From: Notamacropus eugenii
Taxonomy: Eukaryota > Chordata > Mammalia > Diprotodontia > Macropodidae
Reading direction: 5' to 3'
Assembly: GCF_028372415.1 (NCBI RefSeq)
Contig: NC_092872.1
Location: forward strand, 13,792,479-13,856,478
Length of the DNA stretch: 64,000 nucleotides
Shown here: one piece after another, positions 10,765 through 22,697 of the stretch
Numbering within the stretch: position 1 is the first letter of the stretch
Layout: each line of letters begins with the position of its first letter
Position numbers and translations under genes: made by a program
Notes under the pieces: generated by a model
What the model was told of the DNA's origin: nothing
Database searches by the model: none
The model's input: only the letters and a program-made list of their open reading frames with translations

Positions 10765-11650
10765 ACAGTCAACATCACCTTTCATGAAACTATCAAGGAC
10801 AAGTACCCTGATATTTTAGAACCAGAGAGTAAAATAAATATTGAAATAATCCACAGATCACCTCCTGAAAGAGATCTGAAAAGAAAAACTCCTAGGAATG
10901 TTGTAGCCAAATTCCAGAGTTCCCGGGTCAAAGAGAAATTATTGCTGCAAGCAACCAGAAAGAAGGCACAGGAACTAGGAGTAAAACCATGGATCACCTA
11001 TCCAGAGAACTGAGTATAATACTTCAGGGGAAGAAATGGTCATTCAATGAAATAAAGGACTTTCAAGCATTCTTGATGAAAAGACCAGAGCTGAATAGAA
11101 AATTTGACTTTCAAACACAAGAATCAAGAGAAGCATGAAAAGGTAAACAGCAAAGAGAAATCATAAGGGACTTACTAAAGCTGAACCATTTACATTCCTA
11201 CATGGAAAGACAATATTTGTAACTCTTGAAACTTTTCTCAGTATTTGAGTAGTTGGAGGAATTGTATACATATAGATAGAGGGCACAGAGTGAGTTGAGT
11301 AGAAAGGGATGATATCTAAGAAAATACAATTAAGAGGTGAAATGAATATGTTAGGAGGAGAAAGGGAGAAATGGAATGAGACAAATTATCTCTCATAAAA
11401 GAGGCAAGAAAAAGCTTTTTCAATGGAGGGGGAAAGTGGGGAGGTAAGAGGGAAAAAGTGAAGCTTACTCTCATCACATTTGCCTTAAGAAGGGAATAAC
11501 ACTTACACTCAATTTGGTATGAAAATCTCTTACACTACAGAAAAGTAGGAGAGAAGGGGATGAGTGGGGTGTGGGGGGAATGATAGAAGGGAGGGCAAAT
11601 GGGAGGAGGGAGTAATCTGAAGTAATTGCTTCTAATGTGGGGATGGAACA
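10765..11650 (+). mobile_element. L1 fragment: end of ORF1 and following segment
   Basis: It begins inside L1 ORF1 at a segment matching the PDVLEPEGK region of the longer copy at 48550-51130, then runs on through the ORF1 end and the A/G-rich segment that follows ORF1 in marsupial L1. ORF1 is interrupted. It is truncated at the 5' side and joined directly to the unit 1 edge. Confidence 0.8.
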
Positions 11651-11689
11651 AAGTCAATGCTGATATATTTTATTTGTAATCATCTAAAG

Positions 11690-12380
11690 CTGACAATGCA
11701 TTCCTCTTTTGTGACTTTTCCAAGTTGTTAAGTTTGGGGTCCCAGAATGGATGAAGGATAGTGTGGAGGTGAAGCTGGTCTTTAGTTGTAAGCCTAGACT
11801 GTGCCACAGGGCCCTGGTGGTAGTAGAACAGGGCACTGAGCAAGGTAATGAAAGACAGATGGATGGTACCAAAGATGACCTAAGGAGATGTTGCTTTTCT
11901 GTTGCAGAAATAGAGGGCAACTGTGACTGGGATGGGAAATGCTTTGGTAGCACTTCTCACAAAGCTCCTTGCAATTATTTGTAGCAAATGTCTTTGGTTT
12001 GACCAATAATAGGTCACTGGTGAAATAGGAAGAGATTATGAAATGAGTTTTCACAACTGCTCATTTCTTTGTTTTTCCACAACCAGGGATGCCATCTGAG
12101 TTCAACTAGGCTGGAGAGTTATAGATTCAGAATCAAAGATGTGGGAGGGACTCCAGCTCCCACATTAGAATTCTTTTGGGACTTAGAGGCAGTCATAAGT
12201 TAATCCACACATTTCTTCTCTAACGCAGATCTCTTCTACATTCATTCATTCCTTCAGTTAATGATCAAAAGCAGAATAATAACCCTTGCTCCATCTGCCT
12301 CAGAGGGTTATTGAGCCATAGTCCTTAAGTCTTAAAATGCTATAGAAATGTTATGTGGTGTTATTATCCTAACTTTTACG
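11690..12380 (+). repeat. Intergenic spacer block A, copy 1
   Basis: This block is paralogous to 33010-33660, which lies between genes 2 and 3. Shared anchors include 'agaacagggca', 'ttgcttttctgtt', 'gaaatgagtt', 'caggctggagag' and 'gtggtgttattatcc'. There is no conserved reading frame, so I treat it as spacer that was once next to each gene in the ancestral array. Confidence 0.7.
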
Positions 12381-12760
12381 GGAGTAGACTGAGCTCCTCC
12401 TCCCCTGCCTGTTTCCCCCTCCCCTTCCTTCTCCTCTCCAAAGGAAGGCAAATTTGAATGTCCAAAAGATGGCCAGTTGACTTGGGTTATACTGGGTAGT
12501 CTCCCTCCTTTCCATTTTCTACCCTCCCCTTCCCTTCCCTTCCTTGAACCTTGAGCCTACTGCCCTGTGAAGCTCAGATACCATAGGGCCCCTGTCCTCT
12601 GCCTAAAGGCTGTCTTCTGGACCCTCCTGGCTTCAAAGTGATTATCAGGGGTAACTGTTGCTGGTTCCCTCCCAGCCTCAGGTCTTTCTTTTCTTTACCT
12701 CATTAAAGGGGCCATGCCCTGGATACTTGTTAAACAGACCTATTCAGTGAATGGGCATTA
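12381..12760. other. Pyrimidine-rich spacer, no gene seen
   Basis: The stretch is rich in C and T runs (for example tcccctccccttccttctcc). I see no motif, splice structure or recognisable repeat. Confidence 0.5.
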
Positions 12761-12764
12761 CCTC

Positions 12765-13000
12765 ACCCTAAGTGAGTACCTGCATAGACCTTGGCCTAAA
12801 AGCACCAAGGTCTCTCAGTGCATCCTGGGTCATCTCCAGTCATCCTGATGAATATCTGGTCACTGGATTCAGATGGCCCTGGAGGAGAAGTGAGGCTGGT
12901 GACCTGCACAGCCCTCCCTCCCTCAAAACACAGTCAAGTGCAAGTCATGTCATCACTTCTCTGATGGCATGGTCTTCTTTGGCAACGAAGGACAAACACA
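12765..13000 (-). repeat. Marsupial SINE, possibly RTE-mobilised
   Basis: This moderately repetitive element ends at 'ggcaacgaaggacaaacaca'. A related copy in the other orientation lies at 31800-32010 ('ttgtcctttgatcttgaaga'). Both have the form of a repeat common in opossum-type genomes. The family name is from memory and uncertain. Confidence 0.5.
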
Positions 13001-13049
13001 AACTATCTGGAAACAGTATGCCTTTTATATTCAATTAAGGTAGTATGCT

Positions 13050-13200
13050 TTTGACATGTTTATATATGTACATATAAGCATATACATGTGTGTGTTTGTA
13101 TGTATGTGCAGGTTAATGTATATTCACACATACATCTCTGCACGTATGTATGTATGTATGTATGCATGTATGCATGTATATATACACACATTATCTCACT
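13050..13200 (+). repeat. TGTA/CATG microsatellite
   Basis: Long run of TGTA, TGTG and GCATGTAT-type units ending in tatatacacaca. Confidence 0.85.
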
Positions 13201-13264
13201 TAATCTCCTCAAGTCATGACTTGCCCCTCGGCCTTCTGTACGTCTCTGACTGACTCTCTTGCCA

Positions 13265-13335
13265 CTAGCCATAGGGACACTTAATCAGCATTTATTAAGT
13301 GTTTACTATGTTACTGTAAGTAGCTTATTTTTAAG
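13265..13335 (-). repeat. L2 LINE end fragment
   Basis: It shows the antisense L2 3' end 'cagcatttattaagtgttta'. Only the last 60-70 bases remain. Confidence 0.5.
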
Positions 13336-13339
13336 TTTG

Positions 13340-14080
13340 AATTGCTAGTTTTGGTAATTTTGCCTTAGGCTGCAAATCTTCCTTACAGTTGTTTCTTGAA
13401 TTCTGTCTGGGCTCCTTTTCTCTCCTACCCAGACTTATGGCCCCCAGCCACATTGTACCCAAAATGTTCTTGCTCCCTGAGTTACCACACTCACTAAAGT
13501 CTGTGAGCTCCTATTGACCTCTGCAGCCTCAGGCCTGGATCACTCTGGTCAGCACCACCAGGCCTGGCTTCTGCAAACAGCTGGGGGTGGGACAGTCTTT
13601 GGAACTTTTGCCACTCAGCTTTCTCTGTTCTTTAGATGAAAGTTTGTGAGGTCAAAGTTCCTGAGGTCAAAGCACCTGAGACTCTGAGGTGGAAGCTGAG
13701 ATGAGATTTCCTGAGACTGAGTCCCCTCCCCCACAGAGCTGCTCTAGGCCTGTTTGTCCATTCAGTGAAACTGGCCTGGAGGTGTCTACACTTCCCTCAG
13801 GCCCCTGGAGGTCCTCTTCTTCCTGAGGTCCTCTCCATGTGTCTAGGACAGCTGCTTCACTCCTTCATTTCTGCTGCTTTACATTCATTTCATGACGGTT
13901 TTCTGTCTGTTTGTGCAGGAAATCTAGGATGCCTAGAAATTTCTGTCCTATTCTACCATCTTCACAGAATGCTCTCTGGAATAATAATAAGCTGCTAAAA
14001 TTTAAAAATAAAAGAGTAAGCAAAGGAAAAAGATCCTATCAATACCTACTTTGGTATAAAATAAACTCTGGGTTCACATT
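13340..14080 (+). other. Unassigned, probably L1 5' region
   Basis: The segment runs straight into the decayed L1 ORF1 at 14085 without a visible boundary, so it may be an old L1 5' UTR. It has no confident match to the younger L1 5' UTRs in this window. No gene structure is seen. Confidence 0.35.
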
Positions 14081-14084
14081 CAGA

Positions 14085-16385
14085 GGAAAATAAAGAGGTA
14101 AATGAAAAGTCACTCATACCCCCAAAGAATAATATCAAATCTTCACAAGCCCAAAAAGAGTTCATGGAAGAACTTAACAAGAAATTTTAAAATCAAGTAA
14201 CAGAGATCAAGGAAAAATTATGAAAAAGAAGAAAAGCAATTCATGACAATTATGAGAAGAAAATTAAGCAATTGGAAAAAGAAGATCAAAATCTTAAGGA
14301 ATAAAATAACTCTTGGAAAACTAGAATCAAGCAAGAGGAATTGAATGACATTATAATGCACAAAGAAATTCCCAAAAGTAGAAAAAAAATAGAAGAGAAC
14401 CTGAAGTATCTCATTAGAAAAACAACTGACTAGCCAGCAGAGTGAGGACAGATAATACAAGAATGGTTAAACTACCTGGACGTCATGGTCAAAAAAATGT
14501 CTGGGTACGATATTAGAAGAAATTATTTAGGAAAACTGCCCTGAAGTTCTAGAACAAGAAGATGAAGCAGAAATAGAAAAACAATTACCATTCACCACTT
14601 GAATGAGATTTCCAGAGGAAAACTTACAGGAAAGTCACAGCCAGATTTCAAAAATCCTGGTTAAAGAGAAAATATTGTTAAGAAAGAAGAAAAAGGCAAT
14701 TGAAATACTGTGGAAATACAGTCAGCATTTCACAAGATCTGGCAGCTTCCACCCTAAAAGACTCTCAAAGTAGGTCTTGGAACGTGATATTTCAAAATGC
14801 AAAAGACCTGGGGTTTTATCCAGGAATAACTTAGGAAAGTTGAGTATCATTTTGAATGGGAAAAAAAAAGGTCATTCAATAAGTTGAAAGACTTTCAGGT
14901 ATTTATAACAAAAAGACTAGAATTCCTGGGAAAATTCTATACAAAAGATCAAGAAGAAATATAATGAAACCATTAAAGACTAATTATAAATTAATCATGA
15001 AGGTCAAAGTGTTTGCTCATTATATACATGAAAATGTTATCAGTATTCTTAAAACTGCCATCATTCCTATGTTAGTTTGAAAGAAAAGTTGTGACTGAGT
15101 TGAGTATAATGGGGTGATCCTAAAAATCAAAATTAAGTAGGAAAACATAAAAGGGAGCCATTATGTTAGCAAATGGGGTGTGAGAGGAAAAACTAATCTA
15201 GAAGAAGCCAGTGAGGTGGAGAATTCGTAAAGCTGGAAACTTATTGTCATCTGGGTTGAAGAGGAAACAACATACACATCTGAAAGGATATAGAAGTGAT
15301 CTGAACATGTAGAGAGGTGAGAAAACAGCAGGACAGGGTGGAGGGTAGACTTTGGGGGGGGGGGGTGAATTGGAATTTAGTAGTCTTGACCTGAAAACTT
15401 GGTTAGAGAAAAGGCAACAGGCTAAATGCATACATTTTATGATTTAATTTACTAATCAATTCCCTATAAAGAAAACGGTTACATAGCGCTGTGGAGCCAG
15501 GATCAGAACTGGCTGCCTTAGTACAGAAATTGACTGTCTTAAGTACATTTTGCCATGAGAAAGGAGTTCTCACATTGTAAACACATTGTAATTAGGTTTT
15601 GTGATCCCAGGCTATGGGCATCTTCCTTCCATAGCATGCCTTTGTGATTCAAGGTAAGGAAAAGTCCCATCACCCAGACTGCAGACATCCTGTCCTAAAT
15701 AGGCCTTTGAAATTGTTTATTCACAACCCAAGGTGTAGGCATCCTCTAAACAAAGGAGACTATTAGGTCCAGACTCTTCTTAATTCAAACTTTGGCCCTT
15801 ATTAAAGTCTAAAAATTATATTAAATATTAACAGTAGGGAAGGGGAAAAGAAAATGTGGCCTTTTGGAGAGATGGGTAGATGGAGATTGGGGATAGTGGG
15901 TGGAGGGGACTCTGGAAGGGGTGGATGAAGTGGGGGTTGGGAGGACAGGGGGAGAAGATAAGGTAACAAGGACAGGGTAAGAAGAGAGACTGAGAGAGAA
16001 AATATTGAATAAAAATAAGATGGAGGGAAATTCACAAATAGTGATTATAACTCTGAATGTGAATGGGATGTTTACAGCAGGTGTTTGTGGTGGCAATGTA
16101 CTGGAAAGTGCAGGGATCCCCATCAAGTGGGAAATGTCAGAAGTGGTTGTTGTGTAGGGTTGTGATGGAATACTTCTGTGCTATAGAAAATGATGTACTC
16201 ATTGACTTTAAGATGGAATGGAAAGAATTGTGTGAAATGGTGAAGCACCAAGTGAGCAGAACCAGGAGAACATTGGGTAGAGTTGTAACAAGATGGTTTG
16301 AAGAATGACTTTGAGCAACGAAGTAATTCATACTATTATAAATACACAAATTCAAAATAAAGGACATACAAAGAGTGATGCTGTC
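14085..16385 (+). mobile_element. L1 copy with ORF2 deleted
   Basis: It contains a decayed ORF1 (coiled-coil Lys/Glu-rich part, then the part ending near 14965) and the long A/G-rich inter-ORF segment. The first codons of ORF2 follow at about 16040-16070, reading ITLNVNGM on the + strand. From 16071 the sequence is instead the L1 3' end ('tgatggaatacttctgtgct' and 'gagcagaaccaggagaacat'). Nearly all of ORF2 is missing at this junction. The copy ends near 16385, close to a CA microsatellite. Confidence 0.75.
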
Positions 16386-17172
16386 TATATTCAGAGAAAA
16401 TGGATAAATAGAAGTACGTAAAGAATAATTTTACACACACACATACTCACACACACACATTTCTATTTGAGTTCTGTGGCAGTCAGCTCTATGGTGGTGG
16501 GTGGGACAAGGGAAGAAAAACAGGATAAAGGAAATTCATATGATTAATACATTTTACATTTGGAGAGCACAGCAAGTTGTACACGATAGATTTGCACTTT
16601 CGTGTACAATCATCTTTTTTATTGAACTGTTATGGAAAAGCTGGCTTTGTTCCCTGAATTGAAAACAAAATAACTTCACAAGAAGTGTTTATGATGGGCA
16701 GACATTATGATAAGCGAGGGAGATGTGAGGAAAAGCAAAAATCAGCCCTTTTTCTCAAGGAACTCATGGGTAACGTGGGAGATCACATGTCAAGAACTGT
16801 GTTAAGTAAGATACATGTGGGAGAAATTGATGATAGGCTCAGAGGGAAGGCTTCATGAGGAAGGGGAGTGAGACCTTAAAGAAGTCAGGAGGCTGCTTGA
16901 TCTCTCCTCTGCTCCACCCTTGCTGGTCTCTGCACTGTCCCCTGGGTGTCCCTGGTGTATTCAGGCCCCTCAAACGTTTGTCTTCCTCATGAGAAGCCTT
17001 CACAAGAAGGCCTTCATCTTCCTCTGCCTTCACTGACTGCTCCAACTCTCAGTGACCTCTCCTCCTACCTGGTTTTATACAGAAATGGAAAAACAAACCT
17101 TGGTACTCAGGCCAGAAACCTGAGGAAAAGCCCCACCTCTGTGACCTCAGCCTGCACCATCACTGCTCAGTT
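16386..17172. other. Spacer before unit 2
   Basis: It contains a short CA microsatellite (16432-16461) and otherwise unassigned sequence. The unit 2 duplication starts to match window base 1 at 17173, but its true left edge may lie within this stretch, because the unit 1 counterpart would be outside the window. No gene is seen. Confidence 0.5.
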
Positions 17173-18107
17173 CTTCATGTTTCCAGTCTATAAACTGGGG
17201 TCTCCATAACCAAGTTGGAGAGGCCCTGTGAGGTAGTAGATTGAGGACCCCCAGGAAGGAGTTAGGAAGCCTGGATTCCAATCCCCCTCTGACATAGTGG
17301 ACATGCTGTGACATTGGACAAGTTGCTCCAAGCAGCCCTCCAAGACCACAAACTTCAGAACAATTGCCTGTCTGAATGGGTACAACGAGATTCTTCAGTA
17401 GAAACTCCCTACATCCAGGAAATCACAGATCTGTACTGTTCCCCTCCCCTGCCCTCGCCCTCAACAAATCAGAACATAAAATCACTCTGTACTTTACCAG
17501 ATCATTGTGAGAAAACACTTTGCAACTGTTAAAGTGCCATCAGAATACTACATGTCAGTATGTCCTATAATACCACCTGTATAATATTTTATTTTTATTT
17601 GATGATTTCCTTTGTGTCAACATTATCTTCGTCACTACCCAGAAGGATGAAAGTTGGAGACTGAAGGCACTGGCCCAAGAGAGAGACCCTACTAAGCAGC
17701 AAAACCAGGATGGGCTTGGTTAGGGTCTCCTCATTTGGCCATCTATATTACCAATGTGATACTCACAGCAGTTGCTATGAATACACAGGTGTATTTCCAG
17801 GGTTGAATTACAGAATATAACAAACTTTCTTCCTCAAAGGTGAAACCAAGATATTGATTCAGATACCGGAAAACCAATTCCACCATGGTAACAAGGAAGT
17901 TTATACATATCACCAACCCAGGGAGCACTGACATCCCCAAGCCTTCCCTCCCTTAGGCTTACCCACAAAAAATACTCCCCTAGGCAAAATTCCTCCCTCT
18001 CTCACTCATGCTAGCTGCTCTCTCCCAGCTCTGCCTCCCTGTCACTTCCTGCTCTACACATTTGACAAGTTCCTCCCACTGTGGCCTGCATGTGACTCAG
18101 GCTCCAT
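17173..18107. repeat. Unit 2 duplicated block, left part
   Basis: Counterpart of 1-928. The two copies differ by scattered substitutions and a few small gaps, at a level similar to that between the introns of genes 1 and 2, so the block was duplicated together with the gene. Confidence 0.85.
17767..17934 (-). CDS. Candidate orphan exon, membrane-type peptide
   Basis: On the minus strand an ATG at 17934 opens 56 codons that end exactly at GCT|GTGAGT, a strong splice donor. Read through, the frame gives 63 residues. The peptide has a hydrophobic first segment (MSVLPGLVICINFLVTMVEL), a polar middle with FEEES, and a second short hydrophobic end (CVFIATA). The unit 1 copy (interval 569-766) keeps the whole frame and the donor despite about ten amino-acid differences, but has AGG in place of the ATG. 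I do not recognise the family and could not find further exons. It may be a first exon of an unknown gene, a retroelement piece, or chance. Confidence 0.25.
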
Positions 18108-18259
18108 GCTCATGGAAGTGTCAGCGCAAGGACTGTAGCTGCCTTCCGATGAAGGACCCCCAGGAGCGACTCCACAGACACCTCTGCCACTGCCACCTCT
18201 CCCAGCCCCTGCCCCCCTCCCTGTTTTCTAATTGGTAGATCTGGAGTCATCATTCTGAC
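18108..18259. repeat. Unit 2 block matching 4976-5159
   Basis: Continues the duplicated unit directly after the 4 kb gap relative to unit 1. No gene is seen. Confidence 0.7.
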
Positions 18260-19095
18260 TAGAGATGTACTTTCTCCCAATGGTCCATTATTCAAATTAA
18301 GTAAAGCAGTGAATAAATTATCTTTCCAGTGTTGTTAAGAATTATTAGAACTTATCTTCCTTAACTGTTCTTTCAATAATCCATTCCTTCTTCCAATTAA
18401 GCCAGATGTTTTTAGGTAATATGGAATGTGATATATTCATTCTCTGTTGCTTAATATACAACATCTCTTCATTTCATTACCTTTCAAATGTGACCCATTG
18501 TCACTTTGAATCTGCATTCCATAATAAAGACTTATAATATCCAGAGTTTTACAGATGTTTTTCTGGGTCAAGTTCTCATAAGGACAAGCCATTGTTACAT
18601 CTCAATTGGTCTCAACACAAGTACATATAAATTCTCATCCTTTATGTTGGGGTAGGAGTCCAACATAACCTATTAGCCAGATTTGGACTGGGACTTCTCT
18701 GCTTGCTGTTTTTCCATTTACTACCCAAGGAATAGTTCCTTCCTTCTCCAGTTGACATATGTGACATTCCTCTGCCATCTGTTTCAACAATGAATGAGAG
18801 ATAGTAATCCCTCAGTCTCATGCCCACTGGTAGGTGGCCACCCCTAAATGGCCAACTGTTGCTGGACTCATTTTGCTAGTACCGGATCATCAGGTGGTTT
18901 CAGAGTAGGACAAGATGTTGAGTAGTAATCTTTACTAGTCAATCAACATATGCACTGTACTCATGTTCTGGTGTATTGAGGGCCACATGAGGATCTGTAT
19001 GAAAAACTGACCAATTAGTAACCCAAGACATGCCCCATATATCTTCCCATAATTCTTTGCTCCATATTTCTTTACCATGAATTTCCCAATTTTGA
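18260..19095 (-). mobile_element. ERV-L fossil: pol, RNase H end and integrase (unit 2 copy)
   Basis: This matches 5160-5890 and extends about 70 bases further in the pol 5' direction, where the end of the RNase H region can be recognised (HGKEIWSKELWEDIWGMSW on the minus strand). It is broken with several breaks. It is cut at about 19095 by an L1 inserted in the same orientation. Its presence in both units dates it to before the unit duplication. Confidence 0.75.
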
Positions 19096-20605
19096 TTTTT
19101 CCACATGGGCATCCATGTAGTTAACCATTTCTATTTTACCTTCTGGTTCTAGAATATCAGGGCAATTTTCCTTGATAATTTCTTGGAGGATGATATCTAG
19201 GCTCTTTTTTTGATCATGGTTTTCAGGTAGACTAATAATTTTTAAATTATCTCTCCTGGACCTGTTTTCCAGGTCAGTTGCTTTTCCAATGAGATATTTC
19301 ACATTATCTTCTATTTCTTCATTCTTTTGGTTTTGTTTTAAAATTTCTTGATTGCTCATAAAGTCATTAGATTCCATTTGCTCCATTCTACTTTTGAAGG
19401 AATTATTTTCTTCAGTGAGCTTTAGGACCTCCTTTTTCATTTGGTTAATTCTGATTTTTAAGCCATACTTCTCATTGGTTTTTTAGATCTCTTTTGTCAT
19501 TTGGGTTAATCTATTTCTAAAGGTATTATTTTCTTCAGCATTTTTGGGGGCTCCTTTAGTAAACTTCTGGACTTGATTTTCATGATTTTTTTGCATCACT
19601 CTCATTTCTCTTCCCATTTTTTTCTCTATTTCTCTTACTTGATTTTCAAAATCCTTTTTGAGTTCTTCCATGAGCTGAGACCACTTCATATTTTTCCCAG
19701 AGGCTTTGGATGTAGGAGAATTGACCTTGCTGTTTTCCTCTGGTTGTATGATTTGGTCCTCCTTGTAAGAAAATACCTTTCTACCAAGAAAGTAACCGTC
19801 TCTAGTCTTATTTCCTTTCCCCCTCCTTTCGTCATTTCCTAAGCCAATTGTTGCACCTTTAAGCTCCTTGTTAAGAGTTGGGTGTACTGCCCAAAGTTTC
19901 AGGGCCTTTCTACAGCTACTTTCAGAGATATCTCCAGCAACCTGTAAATTCTCAGCTCCTCCAAAGTGGTATAATGACAGGAAAAGAGTTCTTCCTCCCC
20001 TGGCCTCCACTTAGGTCTGTAAGCAACCACAAATAATCTTTCTACCCTGGATCTTTGAGTAGGATTCCTTCGCTACAGCTGTCACCAACTCTGCCACCCC
20101 AGTGCTCCTTTTGGGCCCAGTACTGCTCTCCAGAAGTATGACCCACATCACTCACTCAATTCCCCCACTGTCTGTAGGTCAAAGGCTCCAGAAGAATTCA
20201 GTCCCTGCAGCAGTGGCTGTCACTGCCCTGGGGCTGGGGCCAGACTACTTTCCTCTCTCACCCAGGTTAGGGAGCTTTCTCACTGACCTTTGAAGCTTTC
20301 TTTGGCATTTGTGGGTTGTGAAGGCTGGAAACTGTGGCACAGTGGTTCAGTGACCTCAGGCCTGCTCCAGGTCTCATCTGTGCCAGCTCAACCCAAAGTG
20401 GGCTGTGCTTCACTCATAACTCAGTGGAATTGGCCCCTCCTGTCAGCATTCCAGAATGTCTTGGGCTAGAAATCTGTTTCATTCTGTTGTTTTGGGGCTT
20501 CTACTGCTCTAGAATTTGTTCAGAGTAATTTCTTACAGGTATTTTGAGGGGTTTGGGTGGAGAGATCATGTAGGTCCCTACTTCTACTCCACCATCTTTT
20601 TACAT
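19096..20605 (-). mobile_element. L1, 5' UTR plus ORF1, minus strand
   Basis: The 5' end is near 20605, reading 'aaagatggtggagtagaagt' on the minus strand, the usual start of these L1 copies. ORF1 is seen as two open stretches (about 20010-19483 and 19440-19072) rich in Lys and Glu, with coiled-coil character and the segments KNEEIEDNVKYLIGK and NCPDILEPEGK. A stop lies between the two stretches. The copy ends inside ORF1 and adjoins ERV-L sequence. Unit 1 lacks it. Confidence 0.8.
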
Positions 20606-20614
20606 CCATATTTC

Positions 20615-21010
20615 TAACACTTACGTCTGACCATGTCACTGCCCTGCCTTCCTATTGTCTTTGGGATGAAATCCAAACCCTTCTGTTGGACATGTAAAGC
20701 CTTTCACTGTCTGGTTCCCACCTTCTTTCTGCATGATTTCATTTTACTACCAGTCACATGGTCTACTTTTCTGCTAAACTGGATTATATGCTGTTGTCTG
20801 TATATGACAGATCATCCCGCATCCCTGTGCCTTTGTAGAGGTGGTCCACCACATGTGGAATGTTCTCTCTCCTCATATCCACCTTTTAGAATCCATACCT
20901 TGCTCCTGGTAAGGTACCACCTCCTACATCACACCTTTGCTGATTCGTCCTCTCCTGTGCCCTCCTCATGCCATGACTTGCTGACTATCTTTCCCCTGCT
21001 TGTACTCTCC
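20615..21010 (+). repeat. L2 LINE fragment
   Basis: Diverged L2 landmarks are 'gaccatgtcactgccctgcc', 'gggatgaaatccaaaccctt', 'gtggaatgttctctctcc' and 'aggtaccacctcctacatca'. It is an old copy on the same strand as the cathelicidins. Confidence 0.65.
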
Positions 21011-21384
21011 TTCATCCTCATTCCATCTTCTACCTCCTCAGATCTGCATAGACCAGCACTATAGCTCTTCCACTCACAGTCCTTATTCTCTATCTGACTC
21101 TGCTTAGAGTCACCTCTTCTCTGAAGAAAGTCTAGTATATGAGCTGTGATATTTTATTAGATACATAAAATATAGGGCTGTTCTGTCAACAGGTAGATTT
21201 GTTGAGTTGAATGGGATGGAGGCAGGGGCCTAGTTCAGAAGTCTTTATTAGGGAGAATTAGGGAAACAGAAATCCCTGGTTGACACTTGAACCCTGTGAT
21301 TTTTGAGAATTGGGGCCTGAGCGTTTTGGGAAGGATCAGAGTAGAATACAGAGGTCAGTTCAAACAATTCCAACTCTATTGCAA

Positions 21385-21800
21385 AGTTCCTTGAGTAACA
21401 GGAAAGACAACCCAATATGGCAGCTGACTGAACTATCCACCCATCTGCACACCCCCCAGAACTTTGTAAGACAGAGAGAGGTGGGGAACATATTTATTTC
21501 TTCACATCCCTCTACCTCTCAGATTTACTGTCTTCCTCTTCTACTTTTTCTCCATACTTCCCCTCTTTGCCCAATACTTCCTTTTGATTAAGTCAAGGGC
21601 TGCATGATGAAATGGAAGGAGGAGACTCCCAGCCCTGGGGACAAGAGGTGACCAATGACAGAAGAATGAAGGAAATCACAGACCTCAGGGAACTGTTAGA
21701 AGCCAATGACTGCAGGTACCCTTTGTCCTTCTGTAAGGCTGGGAGGAGCCAATGAATACATGATAACTCCTTTCTGCCCACAGCATTGAGCAACAAGAGG
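21385..21800 (+). promoter_or_regulatory. Proximal promoter region, cathelicidin gene 2
   Basis: This is aligned with 5960-6367. It has CCAAT motifs at 21652-21656 and 21703-21707, and a third at 21749-21753 created where gene 1 reads CCTAT. The TATA-like element of the other genes (GAATAAA) is GAATACATGATAA here, starting at 21754. This may weaken the core promoter; the effect is inferred only. Confidence 0.5.
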
Positions 21801-22103
21801 ATGAGGGGCTCAACCATGCAGGTACTCCTATTGGCGCTGAGGCTGCTCAGCTTGATGACTCCACTTGCCTGTGCCCAGGACCAGCCATACCAGGATGTGG
21901 TGAATAGATTCATTTAGGAATACAACACAAAGTCAGAATCAGAAAGTCTCTTTCATCTCTCAAACCTGAATCTGCCACCAGAGGAAGTGAGTAGCATTGG
22001 GATGATGGGGGAGGGCTCCATCTGCCAAGATTCTGTAACTCGACTTCTTCACTCCAGAAAAATTTGATCTCCATTTGGGGAAAAATTGAGATACAGTGGA
22101 AAA

Positions 22104-22350
22104 AGTCAGGCAGCTAGGTGGCAGAGTGGATAGAGCACTGGCCCCCAAATTCAGGGAGACCTGAGTTCAAATGCACTCTCACACACTCACTTACTGTGTG
22201 CCTGGGCAAGTCCTTTTACCTCTGCTTGCCTCAGTTTCCTCCACTGTGAAGTGGAGATAGTAAAAGCCTCTACCTCCTAGACTTGTTGTCACGGTCTAAT
22301 GAGATAATAATAGTAAAGCACTTAGTACATTGCCTGGCATGTAGTAGCGA
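22104..22350 (+). repeat. MON1/WSINE-like SINE, intron 1 of gene 2
   Basis: Same insertion as at 6673-6915 in gene 1 and 34763-35020 in gene 3. Confidence 0.8.
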
Positions 22351-22359
22351 GGCACATAA

Positions 22360-22430
22360 ATATATGTGTGTGTGTATGTATGTGTGTATGTATGTACACG
22401 TATGAATATGCACACATGTATTTGTACAGA
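22360..22430 (+). repeat. TGTG/TGTA microsatellite, intron 1 of gene 2
   Basis: Follows the SINE as in gene 1; unit composition differs slightly (more TG). Confidence 0.75.
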
Positions 22431-22509
22431 TGTTTGCTGTTATTATTGACATTATTGGCCTCAGAAGATCTGAAAAGGCATTTCTGGATCCAGTGCTTTC
22501 CCATTCTTC

Positions 22510-22697
22510 ATGAATTCCTATTTATCTGCACACGGCTTGCTTTGTGTATATTCCCTTGCATGCTGTCTCTGTCTCATTACATTGTAAGCTCCTTGAGGGC
22601 AGGGACTGTCTTTTGCCTCTTTTCGGAACTCTAGTACTTAGCAGGTTGCCTGGAACACAGTAGGTGCTTAATAAATGTTTAGTGATTGATTGAATGC
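22510..22697 (+). repeat. L2 LINE 3' end, intron 1 of gene 2
   Basis: Shows 'attgtaagctccttgagggc' and 'aggtgcttaataaatg'. It is orthologous to the copy at 7070-7252. Confidence 0.8.
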
